A stretch of 64,000 nt of DNA from Plasmopara viticola (GCA_001695595.3 MBPM02000098.1:186001-250000), one strand, 5' to 3'. Positions 23,026-36,531 are shown, numbered from the stretch's first letter. Notes: generated from the sequence alone by a model not told the origin. Program-made: numbers and translations.

Positions 23026-24177
23026 ATGGCAAAAGATAGGTCCATGCATGCGGGTGTCCATTATTATGCCTAAAAGAAGCGGATTTTTGCTGCGTGGAAG
23101 CTGTGTGAGGAATTGATAGTGCTGCTTGTGGGTAACCTATTCTTGCCACGTTCCCGCCTTTACGGCAAATCCTGTCTAAGGAAACTCTTTTTTGGTAAAA
23201 ATGACGACGCTGGTAATACGCGCCAAAATGAAAGGGAAATAGTGCAACTTTTTACTGCTTTACCCTTCAAGCTCGTTCGCCATGCAGGGTGGCCAAGATA
23301 TAGACGAATCAAGTCGCGTGGTGAAGTTAAAGAACGTGTGCGTAAACAATACGACTTTGTACTTACAAAAAAATTATCGAAAAAGAAGTCGTTGATCGCG
23401 AGACTTTCAATTTTGCAACGTTTTGGACTTCGCGCGTGGTTCTATTACATGTTAATGTCGCCACTTTCATTGAGTCTTGCGAGGTCAGATATCGACTCCG
23501 AACATCTGGGTGCCAATTCGGCAACAATAGTTTAGTACCCCAGAAATAACTTTTCACTGCCGCAAAGACACATTTGTCGATGTTAGCGCAAAGCCTTTTG
23601 GGCGTCATAACTTAAAAAAAGGCCTTTGTCGGCCTGGTTGGATCCTCAGACGAGCTCTTCTTCGGAGCGTCTAATGACACTTTAGTTTTAAAAGTGAAAG
23701 CCCATACGACTGTATGATCGGAGGATTATACGTCGTTAGGGCGCTTGGTAGCTTTGTGACACTCCGACTCTCTCATTCGGTTTTGGTAGTACTGGGTTGA
23801 GTCATTCTGTAAAGATTATGAGGTGTGACCAATGGGGCTTATACCAAGTGACACGAAAGTTGCAGTCACTTAGAGGTAGTCGAACAATATTAATAAAAAC
23901 AAGACTCACGAATGTAGCTTTGACTTTGCCCGAATGCTACGAGGCGAACATGTCGGTGCCCACATGAAAAGTCAAGGAGCTTGTATGTCATCCGATAGCG
24001 TATAATATTGAGCCTATGGAGAAGTAAAGTATGAAGATTTTTAGCACGCTTCGTCCATAACTTATCACATTAGATGGCATAATAGGTGTAAATTGGTGTT
24101 AGCACTTTGAACGGCTATCGCGAAAGTGCTTGTTGTTTAATATAATATTTTACTGCAGCACCGCGCCTGATTAGAAT
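23026..24177. other. Spacer with one unassigned ORF (23113-23535)
   Basis: The only notable frame is 23113-23535 (+), 140 codons from a TTG, Lys/Arg/Leu-rich with the stretch CLRKLFFGKNDDAGNTRQNE and no ATG-led signal peptide in frame. The basic core loosely recalls decayed oomycete effectors, but the defining RxLR motif is not present, so I do not call a gene. The rest shows nothing. Confidence 0.3.
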
Positions 24178-25787
24178 TTAAGTGCTCTTTGGACGATCAG
24201 CATCCGGAGTTTTCCGTTCTAATGTCCTCGCAAGGAGAGCTAAAGCCCGCCCCATAGCTTCACGCTCGCTCGTGCGGGAGGATTTCGTTTGCATATTTAA
24301 TACGGCACGCATCTCTGATTCCTTACTATCAGGCTCCAGCTCAATAAAGGCTGCCTCAGGGTAAATGTTGCGAATTACCTCTTCAACCTCTTGAACTTCC
24401 TTCTCGACAAGACGAGTTACATCTTCTGCATACCAGGCTAGAATGAGCGGCAAATCCTTTTCCAAGTCCTTCGTTTCTAAAAACACTGGCTTGTACCTTT
24501 CCACACATACGACATTGTATTATGAGTGTGATGGAATGATAGTATACTCTTAACATAGCCCGCACATTCGCAGAAGTTTTGCCGCCAAATAAGTGCCGTC
24601 AAAGTCGACTTCGGCCTAGTAAATCGGATAATAACATTTTCAGCATCGACAGCAAGGCTCAGAGAACTATAGCATTATACCTTATAGCTAAATGTCGACG
24701 GACCGACCCACTGCGACTGGACAGCATACACGTTATCAATGGACGGACGAGCCAGCAGCAACTCCCGAATACCACTCTCAATTTCAGGCGCCACTGACTG
24801 ACCCAGTAAAAACTTTTGATTCAACCGAATAAGTGACACAGCAACTCCGCCGAGAAGAACCCCGATAGAGATACTTGCAATGCTATCCCAAAGGGGGTCC
24901 CCCGTGATGTGGCTAGCACCAATACCGCACCCTGCAATCAGAACACCTGTACAGGCCGCCAAGTCTTCGTACAACACAGCCATCATAAAAGGGTCTTTAA
25001 TGCTCTTCACGTGATGATAGAAGGATACGTTCTTGGGTTTGGAGGATAGTAGATCCTGTACTGAACGCTTGAGCACCCAACCATCGATACCGAAAGATGC
25101 TGCGAGAACGCACCAAATCTCCCACGAAAGATACAGCTCTTGAGGAGGCTCTAAAATCGATTGAATTCCGTGGAATATAGTCGCTCCAGAGCCTAGCCAA
25201 AAAATCCCTAGCGCCGATATAAGTGACCAAAAATACGCAGCACGTCCATATCCGTACTGATGCTTCTTGTCTGGCACTCCTGATGCCTGTTTTAACCCTA
25301 AGATAAGCACGGCCTGGTTGCCAGTGTCCACGAGTGAGTGAATTGCTTCCGAAAGCATTGCACTGGATCCTGTCTTAAGCCACGCCAATACTTTAAGTGT
25401 CGTGATAGCTGTGTTGCCCGCCATGGCCCGGAACACCACGTCACGTGACGTGGAGCGATACACTTTTCCTGGAAAATAAGCTTTATTAATGTCGGTTCGC
25501 GGCTTGGGTATTGGGTACGAAGCTTCCACAAGCTTGGTCAAGAACGTCTCGTCACCTCCATCTCCTTTATCGTTTTGTTTGGCTATTACTGCAGCCTTTG
25601 AATTGGGAAGTGCCGTTGTTAGCCACCGAAGCGTAAGCGGCTTGGTCAGCGAAATCCTTTCGCGGGTCCAATTAGATTGCGGCAGTGCTAGAAGTGGTCC
25701 TTGGCGAGATGAGCCTGATATATAGTGCAAGATCTGGGGCGTTCGCGATCGCAACGATGACTGCAGAGCGCGTAACATCGTATCCAT
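24178..25787 (-). CDS. SLC30A9: ZnT9/SLC30A9-like mitochondrial zinc transporter (cation diffusion facilitator), 3 exons
   Basis: Three exons (25787-24681, 24615-24566, 24496-24178) join in frame through GT-AG introns of 65 and 69 nt, giving 491 aa. The cation-efflux domain starts near residue 125 and reads like animal ZnT9: GNTAITTLKVLAWLKTGSSAM, SEAIHSLVDTGNQ (zinc-site HxxxD in TM2), YGYGRAAYFWSLISALGIFW, SFYHHVKSIKDP, LYEDLAACTGV (TM5 site), ITGDPLWDS, LLGQSVAP. After the splice AEVDFDG follows, as in the ZnT9 C-terminal domain. Animal SLC30A9 is a mitochondrial zinc exporter. The N-terminus here (MDTMLRALQSSLRSRTPQ) is Arg/Ser-rich and fits a presequence. The frame stays open upstream to an ATG at 25931, which would add 48 residues; the start at 25787 is preferred for the presequence-like N-terminus. 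Confidence 0.88.
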
Positions 25788-26346
25788 TAGCTTAAGTTGC
25801 GTCAGCTCCTTATTTAGTGTGCGGTACAATGTTGGCGACGATCGTTGAGTAGTGAGATGAAGAAGTATCTTGCACGGCCTTTGACAATTTACCAAAAACA
25901 TATGAAAGCCAGCAATAGGATGTAAGACCATCAAGAGAAGCTCTCAGTAGGTTCCACTTTGTCGGACGTATAGCGTCGCTTAAGAGGCTTCCGACTGAGC
26001 CATTATTTGAGCGGTATTGCAAGTTGATGGTGACTGAATTAATCTATTTCAGCCCAAGCACCTAAGAATTTTTGCTTGCCATAAAGTACACACACCTAAC
26101 TTCCGAAAGCATCTTCTGGGCTTATAGCCCTATGTGGTCTATACAGAATATAACTTTCTCAGGACGGCGGTCAACAGGTGTGTTGTCAAACTTTTGTGTT
26201 TATTATAAGCCTGACATACTTAGTGTGCTTGAAGACGCGCTATCGCGCAGGTCAGATTATAAGCTGGATTTCATAAGCAGCTCTATTGGTAAAAAGATTT
26301 CTCAGACGTACAAAATGTTATAGAACTTGAAGTCCTCACTGCGATT

Positions 26347-26826
26347 CTACAACGAAGGCGGAGACACTCCGGGATAAACATACGAGTGGCCGAGTATGTG
26401 AGGAACTCTAGGATCAGCCACAAAATCAAACTCGCGGCTCATATAAAACAAAGCCTGCCTTAAGCGGTGGACCTTTGAATGTCCATAAGACTTAACTTTG
26501 TGTTTGGCTTGCTTGAGGTAAAAGGCAACACGGGCGCAGAAGCGCTCGTGTGTTGCCTGTGCCTTCGGCACCATTTTTATGTACGCCTTGCTGTAGTGTG
26601 GTGATTGCGCCTCTTCGTCTTTGTCTTCCTCTTCCTTTTTTGGATTAAGTCTGATGTCAACCCTGGCTGGTGATCTGACGTCGCAAAACGAGCAAAAACC
26701 TCGGAACGTCACTATATTTGTGTCGATATTTCGGCGCGGCAGTAAAGCGCGAGGTTCTGCTCGATTGCCATGTTGTATGAAAGTCTCTAAATGACCACTG
26801 CAATTTGCGTAAGATATTCTACTCAA
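26347..26826 (-). CDS. Hypothetical basic protein, 5' end uncertain
   Basis: A 159-codon frame opens at a TTG. Its first in-frame ATG is only at 26574, so the true start is probably supplied by an upstream exon. A different-frame ATG at 26771 opens a short peptide beginning MAIEQNLALYC, but I could not find a GT-AG join that stays open. The C-terminal 110 residues have an acidic patch (KKEEEDKDEE), then a basic helix-like segment (RFCARVAFYLKQAKHKVKS) and a clean Pro/Ser ending. I recognise no family. It lies just upstream of the zinc-transporter gene on the same strand. Confidence 0.35.
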   Translation of the reverse strand: MSRISYANCSGHLETFIQHGNRAEPRALLPRRNIDTNIVTFRGFCSFCDVRSPARVDIRLNPKKEEEDKDEEAQSPHYSKAYIKMVPKAQATHERFCARVAFYLKQAKHKVKSYGHSKVHRLRQALFYMSREFDFVADPRVPHILGHSYVYPGVSPPSL

Positions 26827-26939
26827 GTTACATATGATCGGTCAAGAGCCTCTACTCGACCATCTCACCGTCCAGCTACTTTTGTTTCTAGCCTTTTCCC
26901 GATTGCCAACTTGTATACCGGAAGCTCACCTATTAATCC

Positions 26940-27131
26940 ATGGAACAGGAGTCCCTGCTCGACCGTCGTCCATCGGTGCGGCAGCGCTATTTACTCGAAT
27001 GCGTATCGTTGGTCTTTGCGTTTATCTGCGAGCTACTGAGTCGTCCAACAACATGGCGCAAGTCGAGCAATAAGGGGTATGGCTCTCTCGACAAAGAGTG
27101 CACGCCGTGGAAGCCTCTTTATTCGCCGTGA
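26940..27131 (+). CDS. Possible small membrane protein
   Basis: An ATG-led frame of 63 codons with one hydrophobic segment (YLLECVSLVFAFICELL, residues 18-34) framed by Arg-rich flanks, then a polar tail ending WKPLYSP. The arrangement (charged N-terminus, one helix, polar C-terminus) could be a small tail-anchored or type II protein, but so short a frame can arise by chance. No family is recognised. Confidence 0.25.
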   Translation: MEQESLLDRRPSVRQRYLLECVSLVFAFICELLSRPTTWRKSSNKGYGSLDKECTPWKPLYSP

Positions 27132-29010
27132 CGTGAGGTCCTATTTTAGTGCAGCCTAGCAAGTAGTGAGCACAAGTCACATTGCCTAGAATGCGATCAA
27201 TAACTATGACAAATTCGTCTCTGGTGCGGAAGTATGCAAAAGAAACGGTTTTCGTCGCAGAACGCGGTATGGCTTGTCATAACCTTGTGTTACGATGACT
27301 TTGTCAGAACCCTCAAAAATTAAGAACCTGATGATTAGCAATAAAAAGGCTATGAGCGCGGAGTGTTCACCGTGCACTGGCAATTTCGATGATTAGCCCA
27401 GTGTCACCGCTCCCAGCAGTGACAGTAAAATAGTGGCTTGCGTGCATTGGGACTAAAAAGGTCAGGATACCATCGGGCGCTTTTAACCTCCATCACAGCC
27501 ATGCTCATACTGACTAGGGCCGGGTTTTGGTAAAAAGTCTAAACTGCTTCAAGAGATACATGCAAACTCTATCCGAGCCAATGTAGACATTGACACGCGG
27601 TTCACAGATGCACGATGACCGAACAAAACAGAGGCAAAGAATGTTCTGTAATAACCCGTGACCTCTAAGCCGCATACTGGGGCACGATGGCTATGATTTC
27701 TTAATCGCTCTAAGAATCCAAATTTTGATCCCCAACTTTAAAGCTTTACTGAAAGCACCTAACTAACCTCGGTTGATCAAATCGTTTCAAGGGCGTTGTC
27801 TTTATTTGCAGTCTTGGCTCAGACTAGTGCTTATTGAGGGTGCTCGTGGATCCAATTTCTGTCACGACGGCGGAGATGCTTGCGGATACTTAGGCAAAAG
27901 AATATGCTTCGTGCGCTTCTCCCTAGAGAAGAAATGTAGTTCCTCAAGCGTTATTAATCCTTGCCGGATTTGCGGTAAATGCACGCTTGTTCCTTTTAGT
28001 TGCCGATTTCGTCATGAGGGTAATTGTACGTACAAAAGTAGGGTGGTGGGCTAGTTGTCACACTGCGTAGCCACTTGCTAAAGAATTCACTACGTAGTGG
28101 TCAGAAGCAAAACTACTTTTTCCAGAAAGAAACTAGTGGATCTTCAAATTGGCTCTGTGTATGCAATCGTCGATTGCTCTTCATCAGCTATTAAGCCCTA
28201 GTGCGATCGCTTGCTAGTCTGAGTGGATGAATCAGCAACACCCACAGCTATGCCGAGGTACCTTGTTTAATTATTTTGTGCAACATATTTAAATTACAGG
28301 CTTCTAAAAGTCGTAACAATCTCGAATTTTCCTTCAAGTCAGCAAATAAGATCCATTTGTGGTGCTGCTAGGGTTCGCATATTTTCAGACTAAAGTTTTG
28401 GTTTAGCTTCCTCTCTTCAGCGATAGTTGGCTGGTTGCTCAGCCTCTTGGGTTTGTTCATTGTTGACCCCAACGACTGTAGCTCGACCGAATAATACTTT
28501 AAAGACAGCACTGAAGTTCTTCTGCAATAATTTACCTAGATTCATTAATAAAGACAGCCGTTTGCACAGACTTATTGGCTAGGATTTGTCAAAAAGGCCA
28601 CTTAATTATCGCCTAAGGCTATAAGATTATTTATGCAGCTGTATTAAAAAACTAAAATGCTTGCGCTACCTGTCCTCCATAATCAACAGCCCATCGGTGC
28701 AGGCTATGTATCATCTGTGACGCTGTAAAGTGCGCACAAAGATACTTTAAACAGATGCAATAGCGGTAAAGTGCCGGGTTTGCGCAAAAATTTGCTCAGA
28801 TGCAGAATAACCGACCGTGCGACTTGTGTGACTAGTCGCTTAACCCGGAATCGGACGGTACCCGATATGTTTGCCGCAGGAACAACTAAGGTGGCCGGAG
28901 ACAGTATAGTAAAACGAAAGAGGAGTTGCAACATTTAAGGATGATTAGCCTACCAGATCGCACTCAAGTAGGTGTGTAGCAAGTAAGGGTATGGTTTTAC
29001 CATGAGCTAA

Positions 29011-29115
29011 AAAAGTCCCCATAGTGTAATGGGGATACGGAGACCGGTTCTTGAAATGGGTCAGATAGTTACAAGCATCCTGCGCTAGAGACAGCTAAAT
29101 CCTAGCGTGTGAACT
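29011..29115 (+). repeat. LTR-like dispersed repeat, copy A
   Basis: Shares an ordered series of words with 48915-49022: CCCATAGTGTAATG, GGTACGGA (here GGATACGGA), ATGGGTC, TAGCTACCAGCATCC (here TAGTTACAAGCATCC), GACAGCT and TAGTCCT (here AAATCCT). Its promoter-like AT/GC pattern and several dispersed copies suggest a retrotransposon long terminal repeat, but no element ends or partner LTR could be fixed. Confidence 0.5.
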
Positions 29116-30162
29116 TGGTAAGCTTAAACCTCAATGTGTGTAAATCTGTCGTAATATTGTCCGTATTGCAAACAAACGCGACATGAGAGAAGAGAAGATT
29201 AATGACCACATCCAATACATCAGAGCACTCAAAGTACATGTACATTATGAAATCCACTTGAATCTTCCTACTCACAATGGTGCGACCCAAAAGACAATTC
29301 TCTGTGCTTTTTCGGCCCCCGTCATTTCTCCCAGGTGTCTTCACACATTGCTATGTAAGAGCTTGTTGGTTCGTCTTAATCAAAACTTACGGTTACCAAT
29401 ACGAACGGCTGAACACACTTTTTGTCGTAGAAATTGTTCAGCTTCCTTGAAGAAGTCTACAAAGCAAATATTATTGGTGATTCCGAGCAACGTCCAAACG
29501 TCATTATATCAAAATCACATCTTTTCAGCATTATTATACTCGAAGAGTTGTCGGCGTATCCTTTTCACTAGACAGTCCGACAAAACTAATTATGATGCCA
29601 AGCGTAGTGTTCAGAATCAAGTACAAAACCCATGCATTTCAACAAAGAAAGGCGTTACGGCTTGACCACCTCTCTGATTTCAAAAAGTGGTCATTTATAC
29701 GGTACAAGCTTTGATTTTGATCAATTTCTTTAGGAAAGAATAAAAGTACAAACAGTGGTCAACTTACCAACGTGCTCGTCGAGATAGGCAATTTGGGCTT
29801 CTTTTCTATGATGACAAACAGCTTTTAAAAAGGTAATTGTACCTATCTCCAACAAGTCTTTCGTATAGTCTAGCTCCATATTTGGAAACCATTCATTTAA
29901 ATGGACTATCGATCATTCATCATGTGCTAATCTGGGTTAGATTTTTTTAATGATACCCTAAAAAGACAAATCGAAAATGTAAAGCTCCTGCGGCTAATCC
30001 ATTCTCTTTTTTTAATTACATAAGAAAGTAGAATCAGGAGAAAATTGCAACAGCCTCAAGGCTTCAAGCTATTGCTTACATAAAGCTAGAGCTCGTAAAC
30101 ACTCCTTCCTTAGAATAATGTACATATTCTTACATCCTTCATCGTTGAGATTTAAGTTACCG

Positions 30163-30245
30163 GAATCCATATGCTAGGACTAAGTTGTCTCTTAAGCAGG
30201 ATGCTGGTAGCTATCCGACCCATTTAGAAGCGGGATTGATCTTCT
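30163..30245 (-). repeat. LTR-like dispersed repeat, copy B (fragment)
   Basis: Reversed copy of the same family: on the minus strand it reads ATGGGTCGGATAGCTACCAGC, then GACAACTTAGTCCTAGC, then GGATTCCGGT, lining up with 48957-49022. Confidence 0.5.
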
Positions 30246-30469
30246 CCCAATATACCATTAAGCTTCTTCAATTAGTCGCCTGACTAATCTACGCAACTAC
30301 CACACATTCATTTTACAGGTGGTTGGCAGGGCCAACACAGTTTTTTAGATGTCATTGGTCGTTCACTCTGGTGACCAATCCTTAGCTGAGGACTATGGTA
30401 TCGAGCCGAATCGTACCTTGTCCCAGGTAGAGTGACAAGCCACTCGACCCTGAAGGTTGGAAGACCTAT

Positions 30470-30900
30470 TAACATTGAGTTTAAGCTATACGGAACCCAA
30501 AAGCAAGAGCTGGCGCGGAATGCTGGTAGCTATCAGACTCACTATGAGATCGGGTTTTATACGTCCTAGTGATCGATCAGGCTTTTTTGGTCAGTGGTGC
30601 GTTCAGCCTACTCAACCAATCAAGTGGGGATCGCTAGGTCAGTCACACTGTTGAGTGTATTTGCTCGCCCACCTAGGTGACCAATCTCCGGCTGCCTCAC
30701 TTCGGATCTTTAAAGGGTTGATGCACCGTTGTCCGAGCCGTTTTGGGACTGAAAAATTGTACTTCTTACACTATAGAGTTGTTTCGGTCAGTGAGGCGGC
30801 TTGCCCACCACACCACTTCCGATTGCAATTGCTCATCCTTTATATAGACCAATCTCCGGCTTCCTCAATTTGTATCCTATGAAGATCGAGCGAAGTGCCT
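30470..30900 (-). repeat. LTR-like dispersed repeat, copy C with internal duplications
   Basis: Reversed copy covering more of the family than B. On the minus strand GAGGCAGCCGGAGATTGGTCAC and a following GGGCGAGCAA match 48820-48855, and GATAGCTACCAGCATTCCGCG matches 48968-48990. The segment ACCAATCTCCGGCT.CCTCA occurs twice on the plus strand (about 30679 and 30849), so the copy is internally duplicated or two copies overlap. Confidence 0.5.
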
Positions 30901-33900
30901 GTCAGTCCTGGGTCGAATGGTGAACCATTCGAGGTACAGGGTCAGTACCAATATTAACTTTAAACAATGGCGCTGTGGCGTCCTTATACACCACGGCTTT
31001 GACACAAGACGCCTATGCCTTTATGCCAGAGCTAATGAAGTATAACGCAGTTTCTTCATCTTCTACTAACACTTTCATACAAAAAGCATATTAAATCCCA
31101 ACAATGATCAAGTAGGCAGACTGTAAGGGTGTCATCGTTGGACAATGGAGCCAAGAAATTAACCAGGCACCCAAAATGCGTCCACATCAAATATGACTAC
31201 CGATCTGAAGGTTGCTTTTACCACAAAGGCTGTGCCTGTATCGTGGGTGGCGGGTCGACACTGACTTACTCTTAATGGGCGAAGATTTCGTGATAACTTC
31301 CAACTCGACCACAGCTGCATACCGCTCGACTTTGCCTGTTAACTACAAGAAACTTGCCTTCGGACAATGGAAGTGTTAAGCAGTGTTAAAAGTGCTTCGT
31401 GTAGGCATTGTTGTGGTCATATGCTCACTGGCGGTGAAGAAATATCAAGCTAACGGCAATGCTGTCTTTCAGGTGTAGGGCCGAAACGCTGCTGGGGATG
31501 TTGTCAGACTCATCGGCCATGTTAAAGACCACAGCTGTAAAGACGATGAAGATCATGTCGAATTTAAAAAAGTAAGGACTGATTTGCCGATGTCACCAGC
31601 GCCAAACCAAGAAATAGAGGGTAAAGAAAGGGCGTCAACCAGGGTGGAACCATCAAGGCTGAGTTTTCGATATCTATACTTAAGCCAATCATACCTTGCA
31701 TGGTATGTAGGGAGTGCTGTTCCTAACGAGCGTTGCTCAATGGATAATTTGTCACTCGACGGGCATCGAAATTGTAGAGCCTCGTACTTGGTTTTTTGGC
31801 TAAAGATTTTTATGCCGCAAACAGCACGAACGTTGCTCAATCGTGTATGCGATTTTCTTCTCGCAGCGCACTTCGACCGATTTACCCTTCGAGGTATGAC
31901 TACATAAAGAATTTTCTTTGGAACAAAGCCTTTGGCAGTTCCTCCCATTACCAAGGAATCGAGGGAAAGGCATTTTGGCTCACAAGTTTAAGCAGGACCT
32001 CCCAAGTCACAGCTCAGAAACAGGTGGTGGATGCTGCTTTTTCTCAAAACTAGGCGTGAAGACGAGGTAACGGTGGTCTTTATCAATCCTCTCTGACCGC
32101 CAAGTTGAGTCGCACTTTTTCGTTAGCGCAGTGAAGCGAAGGCATTTTCTTAAGTGCTGTGGGCTTCTTGTTGAATGATCGCCATTTATTCATTTTAGAA
32201 ACGCTTGACCGGCTTCCGTACGGCTACCTAAGGCCGATTCAAACAGCAAGCCTGTCTAAAGATACGACTGTCGATAATTATAGTATTTTGGATACAATAG
32301 ACAAGGATAGAAAACCCGCTGTTTACCACTAGCTTTGGCGAATGCTGCTTCAGCTATCAGGAACCTGCTTGCTGACGTCGGCAGTAGACCATCAACAGAA
32401 AGATGGCCAGACGAAAAGGATCGACCGCGTGCTAGAAGACAGTATATGTGCTGAGGAGCCACTTTCAGTGGCCGATAAGTTCTTTACATCTCTCTGCACT
32501 AAAAATCACGGCTTGCACCTGTACGGGCTTAAAACTTCTACTTTTATGATTCACTACCTCTTCACAGCATAACTCTTTTTTAAAAAAGTGGGGGAGGCTA
32601 GAAATAATTTCTCTTAAATCTCTAATATCTTTACGCAACCAAATATCCGACTTTGGGAATTGTCAGCCGACGCAACTTTATTCAGCCAAGAAACTGAAAA
32701 AAAGATCGGAGTAATATGGAAGGGAAAATTAAATCTCTTCATCAAATGCGGAATTAAGATTAAAAAAATCTACCAAGCAGAACTAAGACCTTCGGTACCT
32801 TTTCACAATATCAAATACCTTTAATCGGACGTTTTGAAGTGCCAAAGCGGCATGAGTCGGCAAACATTATCGGCGCTTCTGACGCACTCTTCATTTGGTC
32901 GACATTTGTATTGGAAGACATTACCATCCATAGAACTCCGAGCTTCGAACATCTTTCCGAAACGTTGTGACCGCACATTCCTTGCTAGTAAGCCAAATGC
33001 AGATTACCATATAGTATCACCGTATCAATCTTAAGGCTGATGAGATGATGTTCTGCGCTTTAAGCAACCGCTTAAAGCGCAAATTGATCAGAACGTGAGT
33101 TTCACAGGTCACAAATCCAAAGAAGCTTATTACTTTCTCAAGGGTATCAAAGTCCAGAAGGGTCCAAGGTTGTCTCGAGAAGAATCATTGTCCTACCACC
33201 AGGGCTGACCCCGACAGCGATCTTAAGCCAGTACATTTAGCCGCGCAGGAGTATATGCTTCATACAAGAAGGCGTCAAAGTCGGCCTCTTTCTATGCTTC
33301 TTTGACTTTTATGGACAGCGACACATAAATGTGAAGTGGTTGCTAATCAAAGCCTTTTTCACGAGCGCCACTAATTTCTTGTCAAGTGGCTTGACCATTT
33401 TGCTTGTGGGAGCTGCAAAACCTGCTCGATTAAGTCTGGTCAAAGGCCATTACGATTTGAAAATAGAAGCAGCAAGTAATTGTAGCTGTACTTTGGTGTA
33501 TAAAATGACCTGAGTTTAAAATTTACGCTGTATGTTCTGGATTGGCATCATGCCAAAGCCTTCACATCTCGAAGGTAAGTCGCTACAAACCATCGAGTAA
33601 AAAAAATGCATCCTGGGCTCGTGAGCGTAATTTGCTAAGCTTTCGAGTTGTTGCATCCTGAATCCTCGCTCGATCCCAAGTATTTGCGCCAATTAAAGTC
33701 CGATGGCGGTAGCATACAAGTAATTAGTGCAGGCCATGGTTGTCTTTTGCCATTATATAAATCCTCAAGTGTCAATTATTGCAGTGCGAAAAGCACGCGC
33801 AAAGCTGCTATTAGGTCGCAACGAATCAATGGCTCTTTTGAAGCCCACTTCCTTTCATAAAGGTACATGAGGAGTCTCTTCCGTAAATTCACGAGAGGCG

Positions 33901-36196
33901 CGAAGCAGATAAGCGTGCTTCTCGACGCAATGGCTTAAATCAATCAAATACAACCCATTCTAAATGCCGTTTTCTTCCTCATCGGACACGTTGTTCGAAG
34001 AGCGAGTGAAATTTTAACGAAAATGTGATTTGCATCGGTACCCAAAGGCTGGCGAGTTCCACAGCCCTTGTCTACTGCGTTGGTGAATTCGGTCACTGAA
34101 CCTACCCAGAATTGTTAAGTTTGACTCCCTTCTATTCCGTTAAATCACCAATTTTGATGTGCTCTACATCGAAGACATTTTTAATGCGATTTGGCCTCTG
34201 AGGTTGCTTTAAATTTTTCTACCTTCACGGGTAAGGCTTTTTGCATATCCAAAAAGTATAACGACAACTTGATGGAAATGCTTAGCTATCGATGTTGCTG
34301 ACCAATGGAGTTTTAATCGCTTAAGTGGGCGAGAAGCTAGTTCAGTATTCTCGCGACACTCCTCATCGTATTCATCGCGTGAAGGTGCAAATGTCTGCAG
34401 ACCATCGGATGAGGAAGGACATAGACCACCGTGGTAAAACAAGAGGCTCTTTTAAAGTCTTTCTTGTCTAAAAAGGGTCCATTGGGAGGTGAAATCTCTA
34501 AGTCTCAACGCCCCCGCACAAGAGCACGATTCTCAGGCCGAGCACAAAAGCCATACTAATGGATTCTTGGAGCCAGAACAGCTTACAAACGATTGAACTT
34601 CGCGACCTCACTCAGAAGCTTTGAATCGTATCACTCGGAGTGCTGACCGCGGCTACCGATATATCACTTCCTCGCATAAGCAGTCGGTAATTTCTGTCTA
34701 TGATGTCGATGGCACTGTACATGTTACACCCCACCATGTTATTTTGCAGAAAAAATCCGGGAATCGGTGATTGGTGGCTGCATTTATCAGATTTGAGCGT
34801 GTATGATGTGCTATTTGCCGTTTGGCTATCTTACTTTGAGAGTCAGCGTTGAGCGGGAGACATATTACTCCAAACGGTCTTGATGAAATTAGACGCGTCA
34901 ATGACTTCTCATTGGTCCCTTAAGGCCATGTAACGCAGTCTTCAATTATCTGAATCAGGTAGTAACACTGAAAGCGGGTCTTTTTAAACCATACCCCGTA
35001 TTTACTAAAGGACAGTCCGAATCCGATGTATTCTTTGGCATTGAACATTTACTTTGTGCACCAAATGCTACTTAGTATCCTTCAATACCAAACCTTTCAA
35101 TGTCGATAGGAAGTCGGAGTATTCTTCAGGAATGACCACTACCTCGGCTATGATGACGGCATCAAAAGCCTTTTTAAGCTCTGCAGTGAACACTTGTCCA
35201 CCTAAAGAAAATCGTTCAGTGCTATAATAGATTTTATTCAGGCTGATTCTGTCTTCGATTGTACCAACATAATCTCAGTAAGGGTGTAGAGTCAGACACT
35301 ATCGTTCTTCTTTACATGTCTTCCTTAACGTTCCGTCCAGCCCAAGACGTCCTATAAAGTTGATTGGCACTACACGTCGCCGTCTTTCTCTTTGACGAAA
35401 TCGACAGTCTCGATAAGATCTTTGTGTCGTAATCATGCCGACATGATTGTGGATTAACACACCCACATCTACATTGATGTCCAGCAAAACGTTTCGCTCA
35501 TCCGAGCCCCCATTCAGCTTAAATGTGCCACTCAACGTGCTTTCAAAGGGCCTCGCTTTTGATACCTTTTTCAAAGGCTTACTACGATGCTTACGGCATG
35601 CAGCGCGTACGGTCTAATGTATGCAATGCTCAATGAATGACATGTCACCTCACGTGCAGTAATGATTCCTTGCTATGAAGCCTTTGCTTAAGTCAGCCAT
35701 GCCACTCATGACATGCAGCGAGTGTGATGTTTTACTAGCTTCGTTTAGTAGATAGTGTCTCACCTCACAAACTTGCTCACGCTGTCTCTACTATGAGCCG
35801 GTAATACCGCATAAGGCATACAGCGAGTGTTGTCTTCTACAAGTTTTGCTTAGTAAATAACGTGCATCTCCTTGAGGCAATTTCAAATTTAGCTGTAGGT
35901 GTAGCTTTTACAGGCGCAGCCTATACACAAGTGCAACCTTGTAAAAGGCGCGGACTTAGGCGCAAAGGTCAATTTTGGAGTGGTGGCACGTGTGGAATCA
36001 TCTGTGTTGTTGGCTTGGTCATCTTCATTACCAATTTGACCTTGCGTGTTAATGTCAAGAGTGGTACATCACAATAAGCCTTGAGGCAATTCTGCGTATG
36101 CGCTTAATTTGTATTCGCAGTTGAGACAAAAAACAAATAGCCATATTGTACAAACCGGTATAAAGACTTATAGGGTACTGTAGTGCCGCCATACTG

Positions 36197-36531
36197 TAAT
36201 GTAATGTAATGGAATGTATTACGTTATCGCGTTGCCAAGTTATGCACGTGCTAGGCTCAGTCTGGCTAGTCCACGCCATAGAGTGGTGTCCGCATACGTC
36301 CGGTCTCGTTCGGCGGGCAGTGCAGCCAGCACCGAGGTCGGGAGGGTCTTCCGTTATTTTGTTTAGCTCTGACTTGGTAAGAGCCCAGGTGGCGCCCTAG
36401 TGCTGGAGACCGTCGCGTCGAGGGTGAGACTCGTTAGAGACCTGCAGATACCCGAGAGCACGTGCCCGAAGCGCGCGAGCATTTAGCCCCCGCGCTTGAA
36501 AGGAGGGCGTCACCCCAACCTTTTCGTATAG
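36197..36531 (-). mobile_element. SINE-like short retroelement, copy 5
   Basis: Sense strand is minus. A 12-bp imperfect direct repeat, GCCGCCATACTG / GCCGCCATATTG, lies at 36185-36196 and 36532-36543 (one mismatch). Long subfamily (CAGTCT insert present). The tail has drifted to TAATG units instead of TATTG, and the 5' end is trimmed (CCTTTTCG). Confidence 0.78.

Larger units (their letters stand above)
27132..36184. other. Large AT-rich gene desert with decayed repeats
   Basis: Nine kilobases without a supportable gene. LTR-like fragments (listed separately) occur at 29.0 kb and 30.15-30.9 kb. Open frames such as 29183-29665, 31553-31954 and 35299-35574 lack motifs, signal peptides or intron structure. 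A degenerate duplication of about 50 bp is visible near 35717 and 35821 (both starting CAGCGAGTGT). I see no tRNA or other RNA gene. Confidence 0.5.
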
